This document shows positions 32,643-40,782 of a DNA stretch of 40,782 bases, in pieces; position 1 is the stretch's first letter; each line of letters opens with the position of its first letter. Source of the DNA: Nitrospirota bacterium (lineage in GTDB: Bacteria > Nitrospirota > Thermodesulfovibrionia > Thermodesulfovibrionales > Dissulfurispiraceae). Below the pieces are notes generated by a model. The model did no database searches. It saw only the letters and a list, made by a program, of their open reading frames with translations, and was not told the origin of the DNA. The stretch is from the NCBI GenBank assembly GCA_023476565.1, contig JAMCVZ010000011.1, positions 1-40,782 on the forward strand, given 5' to 3'. The translations under genes were made by a program, and so were the position numbers.

Positions 32643-33008
32643 TTAAAATTCGAGGCCGCCTTCCCGTGCGCCTTCGGCAAGGGCCTTTACGCGGCCGTGG
32701 TATTTGTACCCCCCACGGTCAAAAACAATCTGTTTCACTCCGGCCCGGGCTGCCTTTGAGGCCAGCACTTGCCCGATCTTCTTGGCCATTGCAACATTGC
32801 CCTTATGCCCGCCCTCGCCCTTTAGATCCTTATCAAGCGTTGATGCGGAGACGATAGTCCGGCCTTTTGCATCATCAATGATCTGAGCATATATGTGATT
32901 GAGGCTCTTATAAACGCAGAGTCTCGGTCTTCCGGCGCTTCCGGATACTTTCTTTCTGAGTCTTACGTGTCTTCTTTTTCTTGCCTGTTCCTTTGCTATC
33001 ACCGACAT
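32643..33008 (-). CDS. rplR: 50S ribosomal protein L18
   Basis: The 121-aa protein starts [38 protein letters not shown] and ends [27 protein letters not shown], the standard L18. It binds 5S rRNA with L5. It starts 6 bp after rplF. Confidence 0.98.
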   Translation of the reverse strand: MSVIAKEQARKRRHVRLRKKVSGSAGRPRLCVYKSLNHIYAQIIDDAKGRTIVSASTLDKDLKGEGGHKGNVAMAKKIGQVLASKAARAGVKQIVFDRGGYKYHGRVKALAEGAREGGLEF

Positions 33009-33014
33009 CCTCCG

Positions 33015-33557
33015 TTATTTTTTGCCCGTCTTCCCGGCCTTGAGCTTGATCCTTTGGCCGGCATACCGGATGCCCTTGCCTTTATAGGCATCAGGAGCCC
33101 TCAATTCTCTGATATTGGCCGCAACCTGCCCCAGAAGCTGCTTATCGATGCAGTTCAGGGTGATCGTCGTCTGTTTCTCATCGATCTTCGCCGTGACTCC
33201 TGCGGGGAGTTCAAACTCTATCGGGTGAGAGTACCCGAGAGTGAAGTTGATCTTGTTGCCCTTTACCTGCGCCCTGTAGCCGACGCCGGTTATCTCCAGG
33301 ACTTTAGTATACCCCTGGGAAACCCCGCTTACCATATTTGATATCAGGCTCCGGGCGAGCCCGTGGAGCGCCCTGTCAACCTTTGAATCGGAGCCCCTTT
33401 CAACAAAAATCTTGTCATCGGAGATCGAAACCTTTATCCCTTCCGGGAAAGTGTAGCTGAGCTCGCCTTTCGGCCCTTTCACTTCGATAACGCTCTGCTT
33501 CACTTCAGCCTTTACTCCCTGCGGTTTTTCTATAGGTTTTTTGCCTACTCGTGACAT
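33015..33557 (-). CDS. rplF: 50S ribosomal protein L6
   Basis: The 180-aa protein starts MSRVGKKPIEKPQGVKAEV, with the duplicated alpha-beta fold and conserved LELTGVGYRAQ-like segment (LEITGVGYRAQVKG), and ends PDAYKGKGIRYAGQRIKLKAGKTGKK. It lies near the factor-binding site. Confidence 0.98.
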   Translation of the reverse strand: MSRVGKKPIEKPQGVKAEVKQSVIEVKGPKGELSYTFPEGIKVSISDDKIFVERGSDSKVDRALHGLARSLISNMVSGVSQGYTKVLEITGVGYRAQVKGNKINFTLGYSHPIEFELPAGVTAKIDEKQTTITLNCIDKQLLGQVAANIRELRAPDAYKGKGIRYAGQRIKLKAGKTGKK

Positions 33558-33571
33558 CTTTGTCTCCTCGA

Positions 33572-33640
33572 TGAAAATTTAAAAATCAAAATGTAAAATT
33601 GTGGAGTTCCTTAATTTTAATCTTTGCTCTTTTATTTTTA
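33572..33640. repeat. AT-rich word hairpin between rpsH and rplF
   Basis: Left AAATTTAAAAATCAAAATG and TAAAATT, loop GTGGAGTTCCTT, right AATTTTAATCTTTGC then TTTTATTTTTAC. The inner AAAATT/AATTTT stem (33595-33600, 33613-33618) is perfect and the rest is loose. It is related to the TGCAAAATTAAG family. Confidence 0.55.
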
Positions 33641-33644
33641 CTTT

Positions 33645-34040
33645 CTACCAGATATGGCACAGGACTTCTCCGCCGACACCGTCACGGCGGGCTTCCTTGT
33701 CACTGTATACTCCCTTTGATGTAGTAATTATCGAGATTCCCACTCCGGCCATGACCTTCGGGATCTCATCTTTTCCGACATAAACCCTCCTGCCCGGCTT
33801 GCTGATTCTTTTAAGACCCGTGATAATCGGTTTATTGTCAGGTGTATATTTAAGGGTGACTCTCAGGACACCCTGTTTTTTATCCTTTATAATCTTATAG
33901 GACTTTATGAAGCCCTCTTCCTTCAGGATCTTCGCTATCTCGACCTTCATCCTGGAGGCCGGGATATCCACCTTCTCGGTTTTCGTGAGGAGTGTATTCC
34001 TCATTCTGGTCAACATATCTGCAATCGGATCAGTTAACAT
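33645..34040 (-). CDS. rpsH: 30S ribosomal protein S8
   Basis: The 131-aa protein starts [32 protein letters not shown]. It ends [33 protein letters not shown], with the S8 signature STSKG-type turn (TTSKG). It binds 16S helix 21 and is the autogenous spc-operon repressor in E. coli; no target site was identified here. Confidence 0.98.
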   Translation of the reverse strand: MLTDPIADMLTRMRNTLLTKTEKVDIPASRMKVEIAKILKEEGFIKSYKIIKDKKQGVLRVTLKYTPDNKPIITGLKRISKPGRRVYVGKDEIPKVMAGVGISIITTSKGVYSDKEARRDGVGGEVLCHIW

Positions 34041-34049
34041 TCCACACCT

Positions 34050-34235
34050 CTACCAGCTCGATTTTGTCACTCCGGGAATATGTCCCCGAAGAGCGAGTGA
34101 CCTGAAACAAATCCTGCACAGTCCGAATTTCCTCATATAGCTCCTCGGTCTGCCGCACGCCTTACATCTATGGTAAGCCCTTACCTTGAATTTAGGCTCC
34201 CTATTGGCCTTCTCAATCAAACATGTCTTTGCCAC
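34050..34235 (-). CDS. rpsN: 30S ribosomal protein S14, zinc-binding type
   Basis: The 61-aa short S14 has two Cys pairs (CKACG and CRICF) that bind zinc. The GTG at 34235, 6 nt after GGAGG, is the right start and gives (V/M)[27 protein letters not shown] one codon earlier is less likely. It follows rplE. Confidence 0.97.
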   Translation of the reverse strand: MAKTCLIEKANREPKFKVRAYHRCKACGRPRSYMRKFGLCRICFRSLALRGHIPGVTKSSW

Positions 34236-34247
34236 CAAAGTCCTCCT

Positions 34248-34790
34248 TTATTTCCTGAACGGCATTCCCATATGCCTCAGCAGTGCCTTGCATTCCGCAT
34301 CCGTCCCCGCGGAAGTGCACATAGTGATATCCAGACCGTGCACCATTTCCACCTTGTCATAATCTATCTCAGGGAATATATATTGTTCCTTCAAGCCGAA
34401 GGAATAATTACCCCTTCCATCAAAGGACTTTGCTGATAGCCCCCTGAAATCCCTTATCCTGGGCAGGGCCAGGCTTATAAGCCTGTCCATGAACTCATAC
34501 ATCCTCTCGCCCCTGAGCGTAACCTTGCACCCCAAAGGAACGTCCTGTTTGAGCTTAAAGCCCGCAATGGCCTTTTTTGATTTTGTGATAAGCGGCTTCT
34601 GTCCCGTAATGGTTGCAAGTTCCTTTTCCGCGGCGTCAAGGAGCTTTATGTTCTGTGTGGCTTCCCCGAGAGTAACATGGACGATGATCTTCTCAAGTTT
34701 CGGGACCTGCATGATATTCCTATATGAAAACTCCTTCATGATTGCAGGCACAGCCTCTTTCGTATATTTCTCTTTCAGTCTCGGCGCCAT
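34248..34790 (-). CDS. rplE: 50S ribosomal protein L5
   Basis: The 180-aa protein has [68 protein letters not shown] and the [17 protein letters not shown] region. It contacts 5S rRNA and P-site tRNA. It begins 1 bp after the rplX stop. Confidence 0.98.
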   Translation of the reverse strand: MAPRLKEKYTKEAVPAIMKEFSYRNIMQVPKLEKIIVHVTLGEATQNIKLLDAAEKELATITGQKPLITKSKKAIAGFKLKQDVPLGCKVTLRGERMYEFMDRLISLALPRIRDFRGLSAKSFDGRGNYSFGLKEQYIFPEIDYDKVEMVHGLDITMCTSAGTDAECKALLRHMGMPFRK

Positions 34791-34791
34791 G

Positions 34792-35109
34792 TTAATCTAT
34801 GACCTCCTTGCACTTCTTGCACGTCCTGAGCTTCCGGCCGTCATCAAGCACCGCGTTGCCTATCCTTGTGGGCTTATTGCATTTCGGGCATTGCAGCATA
34901 ACGTTTGAGATGTGCACCGGCGCCTCTTTCTCTATTATTCCGCCCTGTGTATACTTCTTATTGGGTTTCGTGTGTTTTTTCACTATATTTATACCCTCAA
35001 TGACGATTCTTTCCTTCGCGGGGTTAACAGACAGTATTCTTCCTTTTTTGCCCTTGTTTTTCCCGGTCATTACGACGGCCGTATCGCCTTTTTTTATCCT
35101 TAAACCCAC
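34792..35109 (-). CDS. rplX: 50S ribosomal protein L24, with C-terminal zinc ribbon
   Basis: The 105-aa protein starts [25 protein letters not shown], the KOW motif of L24. The C-terminus keeps four cysteines ([13 protein letters not shown] and [10 protein letters not shown]), which enteric L24 proteins lack. It starts peptide-exit-side assembly of the 50S subunit. Confidence 0.97.
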   Translation of the reverse strand: MGLRIKKGDTAVVMTGKNKGKKGRILSVNPAKERIVIEGINIVKKHTKPNKKYTQGGIIEKEAPVHISNVMLQCPKCNKPTRIGNAVLDDGRKLRTCKKCKEVID

Positions 35110-35126
35110 CTTATCCTCCTCTTTTT

Positions 35127-35210
35127 CGTTATAGCGCTGAACGTAAAGGGTTATAGCGTAAAAAAAAGAAAATTCCTTTTAACGCCATAACGCGATAAAC
35201 GCTGTAACGC
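35127..35210. repeat. Word hairpin, GTTATAGCG family
   Basis: The left half has CGTTATAGCGCTGAACG and GGGTTATAGCGT; the right half has AACGCCATAACGCG and AAACGCTGTAACGC, their complements with few mismatches. The loop is A/T-rich with AAAATTCC. It fills the rplX-rplN gap and ends 1 bp before the rplN stop. Confidence 0.8.
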
Positions 35211-35211
35211 A

Positions 35212-35580
35212 TTACAATACCTCCGGGGCAAGAGATACGATCTTCATGAATTCTTTCCATCTCAATTCCCTTGCAACCGGTCCGAATATTCTTGTCCCAA
35301 TCGGCTCCATCTGGTTATTCAAAAGAACAACTGCGTTCTGATCAAATCTTATATAAGAACCGTCGGGCCTTTTGGTCTCTTTTTTAGTCCTGACTACGAC
35401 GGCCTTGGAAACAGCGCCTTTCTTTATATTTCCTTCAGGAATAGCTTCCTTAACGCTCACTATGATAATGTCGCCAAGCCGCGCATATCTCCTGTTGGAG
35501 CCTCCAATTACCCTGATACACTGTACCTTTTTGGCTCCCGAGTTGTCCGCCACTTCAAGAATGCTCCTTGGCTGTATCAT
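35212..35580 (-). CDS. rplN: 50S ribosomal protein L14
   Basis: The 122-aa protein starts [27 protein letters not shown], has [27 protein letters not shown], and ends [18 protein letters not shown]. It forms an inter-subunit bridge and is the site of RsfS action. It lies 2 bp after rpsQ. Confidence 0.98.
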   Translation of the reverse strand: MIQPRSILEVADNSGAKKVQCIRVIGGSNRRYARLGDIIIVSVKEAIPEGNIKKGAVSKAVVVRTKKETKRPDGSYIRFDQNAVVLLNNQMEPIGTRIFGPVARELRWKEFMKIVSLAPEVL

Positions 35581-35582
35581 GT

Positions 35583-35831
35583 CTATCTGCCCCCGCCTTC
35601 CACGATCTTAATTACCTGCCATCTCTTGTCCCTGCTCAACGGTCTGCTCTCGATTATCTGAACCATGTCCCCGGCCTTGCACTTGTTTTCCTCATCATGG
35701 GCCTTGAACCTGGTTATCTTTTTGACCGTTTTCAAGTAGAGCGGATGCTGAAATGTCCTCGTTACAGCCACGACAACGGTCTTGTCCATCTTGTCACTGA
35801 TAACTTTACCTGTATATACCTTCTTAGGCAT
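35583..35831 (-). CDS. rpsQ: 30S ribosomal protein S17
   Basis: The 82-aa OB-fold protein starts [38 protein letters not shown]. It has the [20 protein letters not shown] end typical of S17. It binds 16S helices 7 and 11. Confidence 0.98.
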   Translation of the reverse strand: MPKKVYTGKVISDKMDKTVVVAVTRTFQHPLYLKTVKKITRFKAHDEENKCKAGDMVQIIESRPLSRDKRWQVIKIVEGGGR

Positions 35832-35842
35832 GTTGCCACCTC

Positions 35843-35925
35843 TTAAAATAAATTCAAAGTTAAAAAATTAAAATTAAAAATTGCGGGAATTCCTTATTTC
35901 TAATTTTTTATTTTTGACTTTTGCT
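35843..35925. repeat. AT-rich word hairpin reaching into rpmC
   Basis: Left AAAATAAATTCAAAG and TTAAAAAATTAAAATTAAAAA, loop TTGCGGGAATTCC, right TTATTTCTAATTTTTTATTT then TTGACTTTTGC. The right arm runs into the last rpmC codons, so part of the rpmC C-terminus (KSQK) is encoded by the element. Confidence 0.65.
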
Positions 35926-36105
35926 TTTTTCCGTAATTACCGTCAATATCCTTGCTATATCCTTGCGAACCGCGTGCACTCTCTTGTTATTCTGCAACTC
36001 ACCCTTTGAAAGCTGGAATTTAAGGTTGAACAGCTCTTTTCTCAAATCCATTTCCTTTTGCTTCAATTCATCTGTTGATAATACCCTGACTTCGGAGGAT
36101 CTCAT
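35908..36105 (-). CDS. rpmC: 50S ribosomal protein L29
   Basis: The 65-aa two-helix protein starts [39 protein letters not shown] and has the conserved [16 protein letters not shown]. It lies at the peptide exit. It overlaps rplP by 4 bp. Confidence 0.97.
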   Translation of the reverse strand: MRSSEVRVLSTDELKQKEMDLRKELFNLKFQLSKGELQNNKRVHAVRKDIARILTVITEKSKSQK

Positions 36106-36521
36106 AGTGCGGTCTCCTCCCTTTTCACAAACTTCGTGGCGATGGGAAGCTTCCGTGAAGCCAGCTTGAACGCTTCCTTCGCTATCTCCTCGCTGACACC
36201 CGAGACTTCGTAAAGTATTCTTCCGGGCCTGACGACAGCCACCCAGTATTCAGGATTGCCCTTACCCTTGCCCATTCTTGTTTCAGCGGGTTTCTTGGTA
36301 ATAGGCTTATCGGGGAATATCCGTATCCAGACTTTGCAGCCCTTCTTGGCAGCCCTTGTGATCGAAACCCTCGCTGCCTCTATCTGACGGCTCGTTATCC
36401 AGCCGGGCTCCAGGGCCTTGATTCCGAATTCGCCGAAACTGACGTCCGAGCCCCTGTAGGCCTTGCCGTTCATATTGCCTTTCATTGTCTTTCTGAATTT
36501 TATTTTCTTGGGTGCTAGCAT
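36102..36521 (-). CDS. rplP: 50S ribosomal protein L16
   Basis: The 139-aa protein starts [19 protein letters not shown], contains [60 protein letters not shown], and ends [16 protein letters not shown]. It helps position the A-site tRNA. The gene overlaps rpmC by 4 bp. Confidence 0.98.
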   Translation of the reverse strand: MLAPKKIKFRKTMKGNMNGKAYRGSDVSFGEFGIKALEPGWITSRQIEAARVSITRAAKKGCKVWIRIFPDKPITKKPAETRMGKGKGNPEYWVAVVRPGRILYEVSGVSEEIAKEAFKLASRKLPIATKFVKREETAL

Positions 36522-36533
36522 AACATTCTCCTC

Positions 36534-37178
36534 TTAAGCAAGTTCCGTCCTGTCCGAAAGTATATCACCGTGGTATAACCATACTTTAATACCGATAATG
36601 CCGTACGTTGTCTTTGCCTCGGTAAAGCCGTAATCCACGTCGGCCCTGAACGTGCTGAGCGGCACCCTGCCCTCCCTGTACCATTCGGACCTGGCTATTT
36701 CAGCCCCCGCCAACCTTCCGGAGCACTGGACCTTTATCCCGAGGGCGCCGAACCTCATGGCTGATGAAACCGCACGCTTGAGAGCCCTCCTGAACGCGAC
36801 TCTTTTTTCTATCTGTAAAGCGATATTTTCGGATACGAGCTGCGCGTCAACTTCCGGCTTCCTGATCTCTTTTATATCGATGGCAACCTGCTTGCCGGTA
36901 ATTACCTCAATCTCTTTCTTCAGCTTCTCGACCTCCGAGCCCTTCTTGCCGATTATGATTCCCGGCCTCGCAGTATAGATAATGACTTTCATCTTCTGGC
37001 CCGGCCTCTCTATCTCTATCTTGGATACGCCCGCATGGGACAGTTTCTTTTTGATCATTTTACGGACATTCACATCCTCAAGAAGCTGATCGGAATAGCC
37101 CTTTTTGAGAAACCACCTGGATTCCCACGTACGGATCACTCCAAGTCTATTACCAATGGGATTCGTCTTCTGACCCAA
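36534..37178 (-). CDS. rpsC: 30S ribosomal protein S3
   Basis: The 214-aa protein starts [22 protein letters not shown], has a KH domain with [17 protein letters not shown], and ends with the VWLYHGDIL segment. It lines the mRNA entry tunnel. It lies 55 bp after rplV in transcription, and that gap is an ATTTGAA tandem repeat. Confidence 0.98.
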   Translation of the reverse strand: MGQKTNPIGNRLGVIRTWESRWFLKKGYSDQLLEDVNVRKMIKKKLSHAGVSKIEIERPGQKMKVIIYTARPGIIIGKKGSEVEKLKKEIEVITGKQVAIDIKEIRKPEVDAQLVSENIALQIEKRVAFRRALKRAVSSAMRFGALGIKVQCSGRLAGAEIARSEWYREGRVPLSTFRADVDYGFTEAKTTYGIIGIKVWLYHGDILSDRTELA

Positions 37179-37197
37179 TTAACACCCCCAGCCTAAG

Positions 37198-37229
37198 ATT
37201 TGAAATTTGAAATTTGAAATTTGAAATTT
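37198..37229. repeat. ATTTGAA tandem repeat, four and a half copies
   Basis: Four perfect copies of the 7-mer ATTTGAA run from 37198 to 37225, followed by a partial copy ATTT. It lies between the rplV stop and the rpsC start and has no inverted partner. It may be an early or reduced form of the word elements. Confidence 0.85.
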
Positions 37230-37234
37230 TCTCA

Positions 37235-37570
37235 TTACTCCTCCGCCAGGATAATGGTTATATGACAGCTTCTCTTCTTTATCACGTTCGCCCTGCCCAT
37301 GGCGCGCGGCTCCATGCGCTTCATATAGGGCCCGTTGTCGACCTGAACCGTCTTTACCTTCAACTTATCTATATCCACCTGGTTGCTCTTGTTCTCAGCG
37401 TTGGCCATGGCGGATTTTAAAAGCTTCTCAACGTGCCGTGCGCCCCTGTACGGCATAAACCTGAGCGATATCAATGCATCAGCGGCCCTCTTGCCCCTGA
37501 TAAGGTCAACAACCCTTCTCGCCTTTCTCGGAGTAATGCGTGCGTGTCTTAAAATTGCCTTTGATTCCAT
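37235..37570 (-). CDS. rplV: 50S ribosomal protein L22
   Basis: The ATG at 37570 (111 aa) gives the standard MESKAILRHARITPRKARRVVDLIRGK. An upstream in-frame extension only re-reads rpsS in another frame. The protein has the KLLKSAMANAENKS core and an extended loop (YMKRMEPRAMGRANVIKKRSCHITIIL) that enters the exit tunnel. It is 4 bp after rpsS. Confidence 0.97.
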   Translation of the reverse strand: MESKAILRHARITPRKARRVVDLIRGKRAADALISLRFMPYRGARHVEKLLKSAMANAENKSNQVDIDKLKVKTVQVDNGPYMKRMEPRAMGRANVIKKRSCHITIILAEE

Positions 37571-37574
37571 AACA

Positions 37575-37859
37575 TTAACCTTTCGCCGGGGCTGCTTTTT
37601 CGGAGCGTGAATGGCCCCTGAACGTCCTTGTCGGTGAAAACTCACCGAGCTTGTGCCCTACCATGTTCTCGGTGACGTATACAGGAATGAACTTTTTCCC
37701 GTTATGAACAGCAAAGGTAAAACCTATAAATTCCGGCACAATAGTGGATCGCCTCGACCATGTCTTGATCATTTTCTTGTCCCCGGTCTCGACCATGATC
37801 TGTACTTTTTTCAAGAGCTTCGGCTCCACAAACGGCCCTTTTTTTAAGGATCTTGGCAC
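37575..37859 (-). CDS. rpsS: 30S ribosomal protein S19
   Basis: The 94-aa protein starts [20 protein letters not shown], then [47 protein letters not shown], and ends [13 protein letters not shown]. It forms part of the 30S head with S13. Confidence 0.98.
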   Translation of the reverse strand: MPRSLKKGPFVEPKLLKKVQIMVETGDKKMIKTWSRRSTIVPEFIGFTFAVHNGKKFIPVYVTENMVGHKLGEFSPTRTFRGHSRSEKAAPAKG

Positions 37860-37871
37860 TGACTCCTCCTT

Positions 37872-38690
37872 TTACTTGCGTCTTTTTACGATATATTGGT
37901 CTGTTCTTTTATTACGTCTTGTCTTAACGCCTTCCGGTTTTCCCCACGGTGAGCATGGGGGCCTTCCTCCAGAGGACTTGCCCTCTCCTCCACCCAGCGG
38001 ATGGTCGATCGGGTTCATGGCAACTCCTCTCACATGGGGCCTTTTACCCAGATACCTTTTCCTCCCCGCCTTGCCGTACGATATATTTTCCCTTTCGGCA
38101 TTTCCGACCTGTCCTATTGTCGCCAGGCACGTGACCATAACAAGCCTGGCCTCTCCGGACGGCATCTTTATCTGTGCATACTTTCCTTCTTTTGCAACTA
38201 TTTGAGCGGCTGATCCCGCGCCCCTGACAAGTTTTGCTCCCTGACCCGGCATCAGCTCAATATTGTGGATCATGGTTCCAAGGGGTATCTCTTTTATGCT
38301 CAGCGCATTGCCGGGCTTTATTTCCGCTCCGGAGCCCGCCATCACGGCGTCTCCGACGTTCAATCCTGCAGGAGCAATTATATACCTGTGCTCACCGTCC
38401 CTGTACTTCAACAAGGCTATCCTGGAGGACCTGTTGGGGTCGTATTCAATGGTCTTCACGGTAGCGGGGACGCCGGTCTTATCACGCTTGAAATCGATGA
38501 TCCTGTATTGACGCTTGTTGCCGCCACCCTTCTGCCATGAGGTGACTTCACCCGTATTGTTCCTGCCGCCTGTTTTCTTCAAAGGGACAGTAAGGGACTT
38601 GTGCGGCTCGCTGGATGTTACTTCCCTGTAATCCGGCGCGCTCTGGAATCTCCGTCCCGGCGATGTTGGATTGAATTTTCTTATTCCCAT
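37872..38690 (-). CDS. rplB: 50S ribosomal protein L2
   Basis: The 272-aa protein starts [21 protein letters not shown] and has the [17 protein letters not shown] and [15 protein letters not shown] motifs. It carries the functionally important [24 protein letters not shown] loop near the peptidyl-transferase centre and a basic tail. It sits 12 bp before rpsS. Confidence 0.98.
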   Translation of the reverse strand: MGIRKFNPTSPGRRFQSAPDYREVTSSEPHKSLTVPLKKTGGRNNTGEVTSWQKGGGNKRQYRIIDFKRDKTGVPATVKTIEYDPNRSSRIALLKYRDGEHRYIIAPAGLNVGDAVMAGSGAEIKPGNALSIKEIPLGTMIHNIELMPGQGAKLVRGAGSAAQIVAKEGKYAQIKMPSGEARLVMVTCLATIGQVGNAERENISYGKAGRKRYLGKRPHVRGVAMNPIDHPLGGGEGKSSGGRPPCSPWGKPEGVKTRRNKRTDQYIVKRRK

Positions 38691-38707
38691 TGTCGTCTTC
38701 CTTTATT

Positions 38708-38792
38708 TAGTAACGAGTGACAAGTGACGAGTAACGAGTTTGCTGAATTATTATCTTTTGTCTCGTCACTTGTTACTGGCAACTTGCTACTG
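38708..38792. repeat. Word hairpin, AACGAGT family
   Basis: The left half is TAGTAACGAGTG then ACAAGTGACGAGTAACGAG. The right half CTCGTCACTTGTTACTGG pairs with it: 16-bp stem 38716-38731 with 38762-38777, one G-U. The loop is TTTGCTGAATTATTATC. Words and loop match 19561-19640. It fills the rplW-rplB gap and is 3 bp from the rplW stop. Confidence 0.85.
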
Positions 38793-38795
38793 TTT

Positions 38796-39086
38796 TTATA
38801 CGCCCTCAATAAAATCGAGCTTTTCACCCTTCTTTAAAGTTATTATCGCTTTCTTTTTATCAGATCTCCTGCCGATGGATTTCCCGAATCTCTTCAGCTT
38901 GCCCTTCACATTGACAGTGGCGACCTTCTCAACCCTGACCTTGAATATTTCTTCCATTGCCTTCTTTATTTCATGCTTGTTGGCGGCGGAATCCGTCTCA
39001 ACAAGTATCTTGCCTTCCCTCTCTTTGAGGTCCATGCCCTTCTCTGTGAAAAGAGGCTTCTTGATTATATCGTAAATAATTTTCAT
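38796..39086 (-). CDS. rplW: 50S ribosomal protein L23
   Basis: The 96-aa protein starts MKIIYDIIKKPLFTEKGMDL, has ETDSAANKHEIKKAMEEIFKVRVEKVATVNVKGKLKRFG, and ends KKGEKLDFIEGV. It is the docking site for trigger factor and SRP at the tunnel exit. It follows rplD by 2 bp. Confidence 0.98.
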   Translation of the reverse strand: MKIIYDIIKKPLFTEKGMDLKEREGKILVETDSAANKHEIKKAMEEIFKVRVEKVATVNVKGKLKRFGKSIGRRSDKKKAIITLKKGEKLDFIEGV

Positions 39087-39088
39087 AG

Positions 39089-39733
39089 TTATACCGCCTC
39101 CCCGCTTTCCTGCAGTTTTTTCAGAGCATCAGCAGTAAATACGATATTATTATAAGCTGTTACATAATATGCATTCAGGTCGCTTACCCTAACAACATCG
39201 ACCCCTGGAATATTTCTGACTGAAAGGGTTACGTTCGCATCGCTTTCAGCAAGTATCAGGAGCGCTGATTTTCCGGATAATCCCAGGTCATGCAACACCT
39301 GCATCATATCCCTGGTCCGCGGCTTCTCTATGGCAAGGGAATCGAGCAGGACAATCTCATTATCCGCCAGCTTCATGGTCAATGCCTTGTATAGAGCCAC
39401 TCTTTTCATGCTCTTCGGAAGATTGATGGAATAGTCCCTCGGCTGGGGTCCGAATATAATGCCGCCACCCCTCCATTGGGCGGACCTTATACTTCCCTGC
39501 CTGGCCCTTCCCGTATGCTTCTGCTTGTACGGCTTTCTGCCGCCGCCGCTCACCATGCCCTTTGTCTTTGTGGCATGGGTACCCTGCCTCTGGTTTGCAA
39601 GGAATGAGACTACATAGCTATGTACCGCCGCCTCGGATGCCCTGTTGGCGAATACTGTCTCCGAAAGGCTCACCGTACCCTTTGAATTGTTCTTTATATC
39701 TTTTATTTCGAGTGTCATGTTGCCTGGCTGCAT
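39089..39733 (-). CDS. rplD: 50S ribosomal protein L4
   Basis: The 214-aa protein has the L4 loop FLANQRQGTHATKTKGMVSGGGRKPYKQKHTGRARQGSIRSAQWRGGGIIFGP. The ATG at 39733 has GGAAGG upstream, within the last rplC codons. An ATG five codons later (MTLEIKDIKNN) aligns better with some relatives. In enteric bacteria L4 represses its own operon; no leader site is visible here. Confidence 0.96.
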   Translation of the reverse strand: MQPGNMTLEIKDIKNNSKGTVSLSETVFANRASEAAVHSYVVSFLANQRQGTHATKTKGMVSGGGRKPYKQKHTGRARQGSIRSAQWRGGGIIFGPQPRDYSINLPKSMKRVALYKALTMKLADNEIVLLDSLAIEKPRTRDMMQVLHDLGLSGKSALLILAESDANVTLSVRNIPGVDVVRVSDLNAYYVTAYNNIVFTADALKKLQESGEAV

Positions 39734-39734
39734 A

Positions 39735-40349
39735 CTATTTTTCCTTCCGAATCTCTATTATTGTATCTTTAGGCCCCGGAACAGCGCCCTTTATCAGTAT
39801 AAGATTCTGCTCAGGACGGACATCGATAATGGTCAGGTTGCTCACGGTGACCCTATCACATCCCATATGGCCTGCCATCCTCATGCCCCTCCATACCCTT
39901 GACGGGTACGAGCTTCCGCCTATGGACCCCGGCGCCCTGTTGAACATCGAGCCATGTGAGCCAGGGCCGCCTTTGAAATTATGCCTTTTCATAACTCCCT
40001 GAAAGCCTTTACCCTTTGATATGCCTGCTACCGATACAACATCGCCTTTACTGAAACTCCCGGCCTTTATGGTATCGCCGACTTTCAAGCCGTTCATGGG
40101 GAATTCCTTCAATATCTTAAACGCCGGGGTCCCGGCCTTTTTAAAGATACCCGCCATCGGCTTTGCAACGTTCTTTGCCTTTCTCATTTCGAGAAAGCCG
40201 ACCTTAACAGCCTCGTATCCATCCGTTTCCGGTGTCTTGACCTGAATAACATGGCACGGCCCCGCCTCGACAACCGTAACAGGCACAAGCTTTCCGTCTT
40301 CAGTAAAAAACTGGGTCATTCCGAGCTTTTTCCCTATAATACCCGTCAT
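39735..40349 (-). CDS. rplC: 50S ribosomal protein L3
   Basis: The 204-aa protein starts [32 protein letters not shown], the L3 opening. It has the [51 protein letters not shown] core. It is a primary binder that helps shape the peptidyl-transferase centre. It overlaps rpsJ by 4 bp. Confidence 0.98.
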   Translation of the reverse strand: MTGIIGKKLGMTQFFTEDGKLVPVTVVEAGPCHVIQVKTPETDGYEAVKVGFLEMRKAKNVAKPMAGIFKKAGTPAFKILKEFPMNGLKVGDTIKAGSFSKGDVVSVAGISKGKGFQGVMKRHNFKGGPGSHGSMFNRAPGSIGGSSYPSRVWRGMRMAGHMGCDRVTVSNLTIIDVRPEQNLILIKGAVPGPKDTIIEIRKEK

Positions 40350-40651
40350 AGCTTTATCTCCACATCTACCCCCGATGCAAGCTCCAGTTTCATCAATGCA
40401 TCCACCGTGTCAGGGGTCGGGTCGTATATATCTATCAATCTCTTGTGCGTCCTGATTTCGAATTGCTCGCGCGACTTTTTATCAACATGGGGCGACCTTA
40501 AGATAGTGTACTTGCTTATCTTCGTCGGCAGGGGTACCGGCCCCGCAATTCTCGCCCCCGTCCTCTGCGCGGTATCAACGATCTCCCGTACAGACTGGTC
40601 CAGCAACCTATGATCGTAAGCTTTCAGTTTTATTCTTATTTTTTGACTCAC
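40346..40651 (-). CDS. rpsJ: 30S ribosomal protein S10
   Basis: The 101-aa protein contains [42 protein letters not shown], then [43 protein letters not shown]. It is the first gene of the S10 block and follows tuf by 5 bp, the str-to-S10 junction. It doubles as NusE in antitermination. Confidence 0.98.
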   Translation of the reverse strand: MSQKIRIKLKAYDHRLLDQSVREIVDTAQRTGARIAGPVPLPTKISKYTILRSPHVDKKSREQFEIRTHKRLIDIYDPTPDTVDALMKLELASGVDVEIKL

Positions 40652-40656
40652 CTTAC

Positions 40657-40782
40657 TTACTCCAGGATCTCTGTAACAACACCGGCGCCCACTGTACGGC
40701 CGCCCTCTCGTATGGCGAACCTCAGTTCCTTCTCCATCGCTATGGGTGCTATCAGTTCTACGGTTATGGTTATGTTGTCTCC
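40657..40782 (-). CDS. tuf: Elongation factor Tu, C-terminal end (cut by the window)
   Basis: Only the last 41 codons are present: [20 protein letters not shown] and then [20 protein letters not shown] before TAA. This is the standard EF-Tu domain III end. The gene continues beyond the right edge and is probably co-transcribed with rpsJ. Confidence 0.98.
   Translation of the reverse strand, partial: GDNITITVELIAPIAMEKELRFAIREGGRTVGAGVVTEILE

Noticed and set aside
37571-37645. 25-codon extension of rplV and similar extension of rpsD
   Set aside because: Both re-read the upstream ribosomal gene in a different frame; the internal ATGs have ribosome sites and match the families.

Overview
The window looks like the chromosome of an anaerobic, deep-branching Gram-negative bacterium. 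Nitrospirota (Thermodesulfovibrio-like) or Desulfobacterota are my best guesses. The reasons are the ribosomal gene order, several Zn-ribbon ribosomal proteins, a ferredoxin-type 2-oxoacid oxidoreductase subunit and AT-rich spacers between otherwise GC-balanced genes. The lineage is an inference from gene style, not a computed placement. Almost every gene is on the minus strand.

Region 1 (1-10250) is a type I-C-like CRISPR-Cas locus transcribed leftward. A short array (four spacers, with a degenerate leader-distal repeat) and its leader lie next to cas2. Reading from the promoter side, the operon is: a 65-codon remnant of a canonical Cas3 HD start, cas5, cas8 with an internal cas11 start, cas7, a relocated full-length cas3, a Bro-N (phage antirepressor-like) gene, cas4, cas1 and cas2. 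The upstream gap carries a perfect 27-bp palindrome and two related dyads, next to an ORF6N-domain gene. Effector subunits are divergent, and Cas5 seems to lack the known catalytic residues for crRNA processing.

Region 2 (10263-16622) is mixed: mutL with endonuclease motifs, a BrnT-type toxin-antitoxin pair, a Spy/CpxP-like metal-binding periplasmic protein, an orphan vorB-like gene on the plus strand that may be leaderless, then nrnA-rbfA.

Region 3 (16623-25810) holds infB, rpmB, a DUF721 gene, the tig-clpP-clpX operon with a clear promoter, a YwiC-like membrane protein, a SemiSWEET, and two paralogous small membrane proteins. The paralogs are preceded by a sigma-54-like promoter and two enhancer-type dyads.

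Region 4 (25835-40782) is one long ribosomal operon (S10-spc-alpha order) on the minus strand: tuf end, rpsJ through rplQ, with secY, map, infA, rpmJ and rpoA. No rpmD is seen between rpsE and rplO, and no adk between secY and map. After rplQ comes a translationally coupled one-helix membrane ORF. Its UGA is followed by a hairpin with bacterial SECIS-like geometry, so it is a candidate small selenoprotein; a strong terminator follows.

The main unexplained signal is a set of intergenic 'word hairpins'. Many gaps from 16.6 kb to 38.8 kb contain a short word (such as AACGAGT, GTGTCAGT, CATTTCTC, TGCAAAATTAAG or GTTATAGCG) repeated several times, usually a loop rich in GAATT, and then the reverse complement of the word. 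Different gaps use different words, but at least four word families recur at distant sites.
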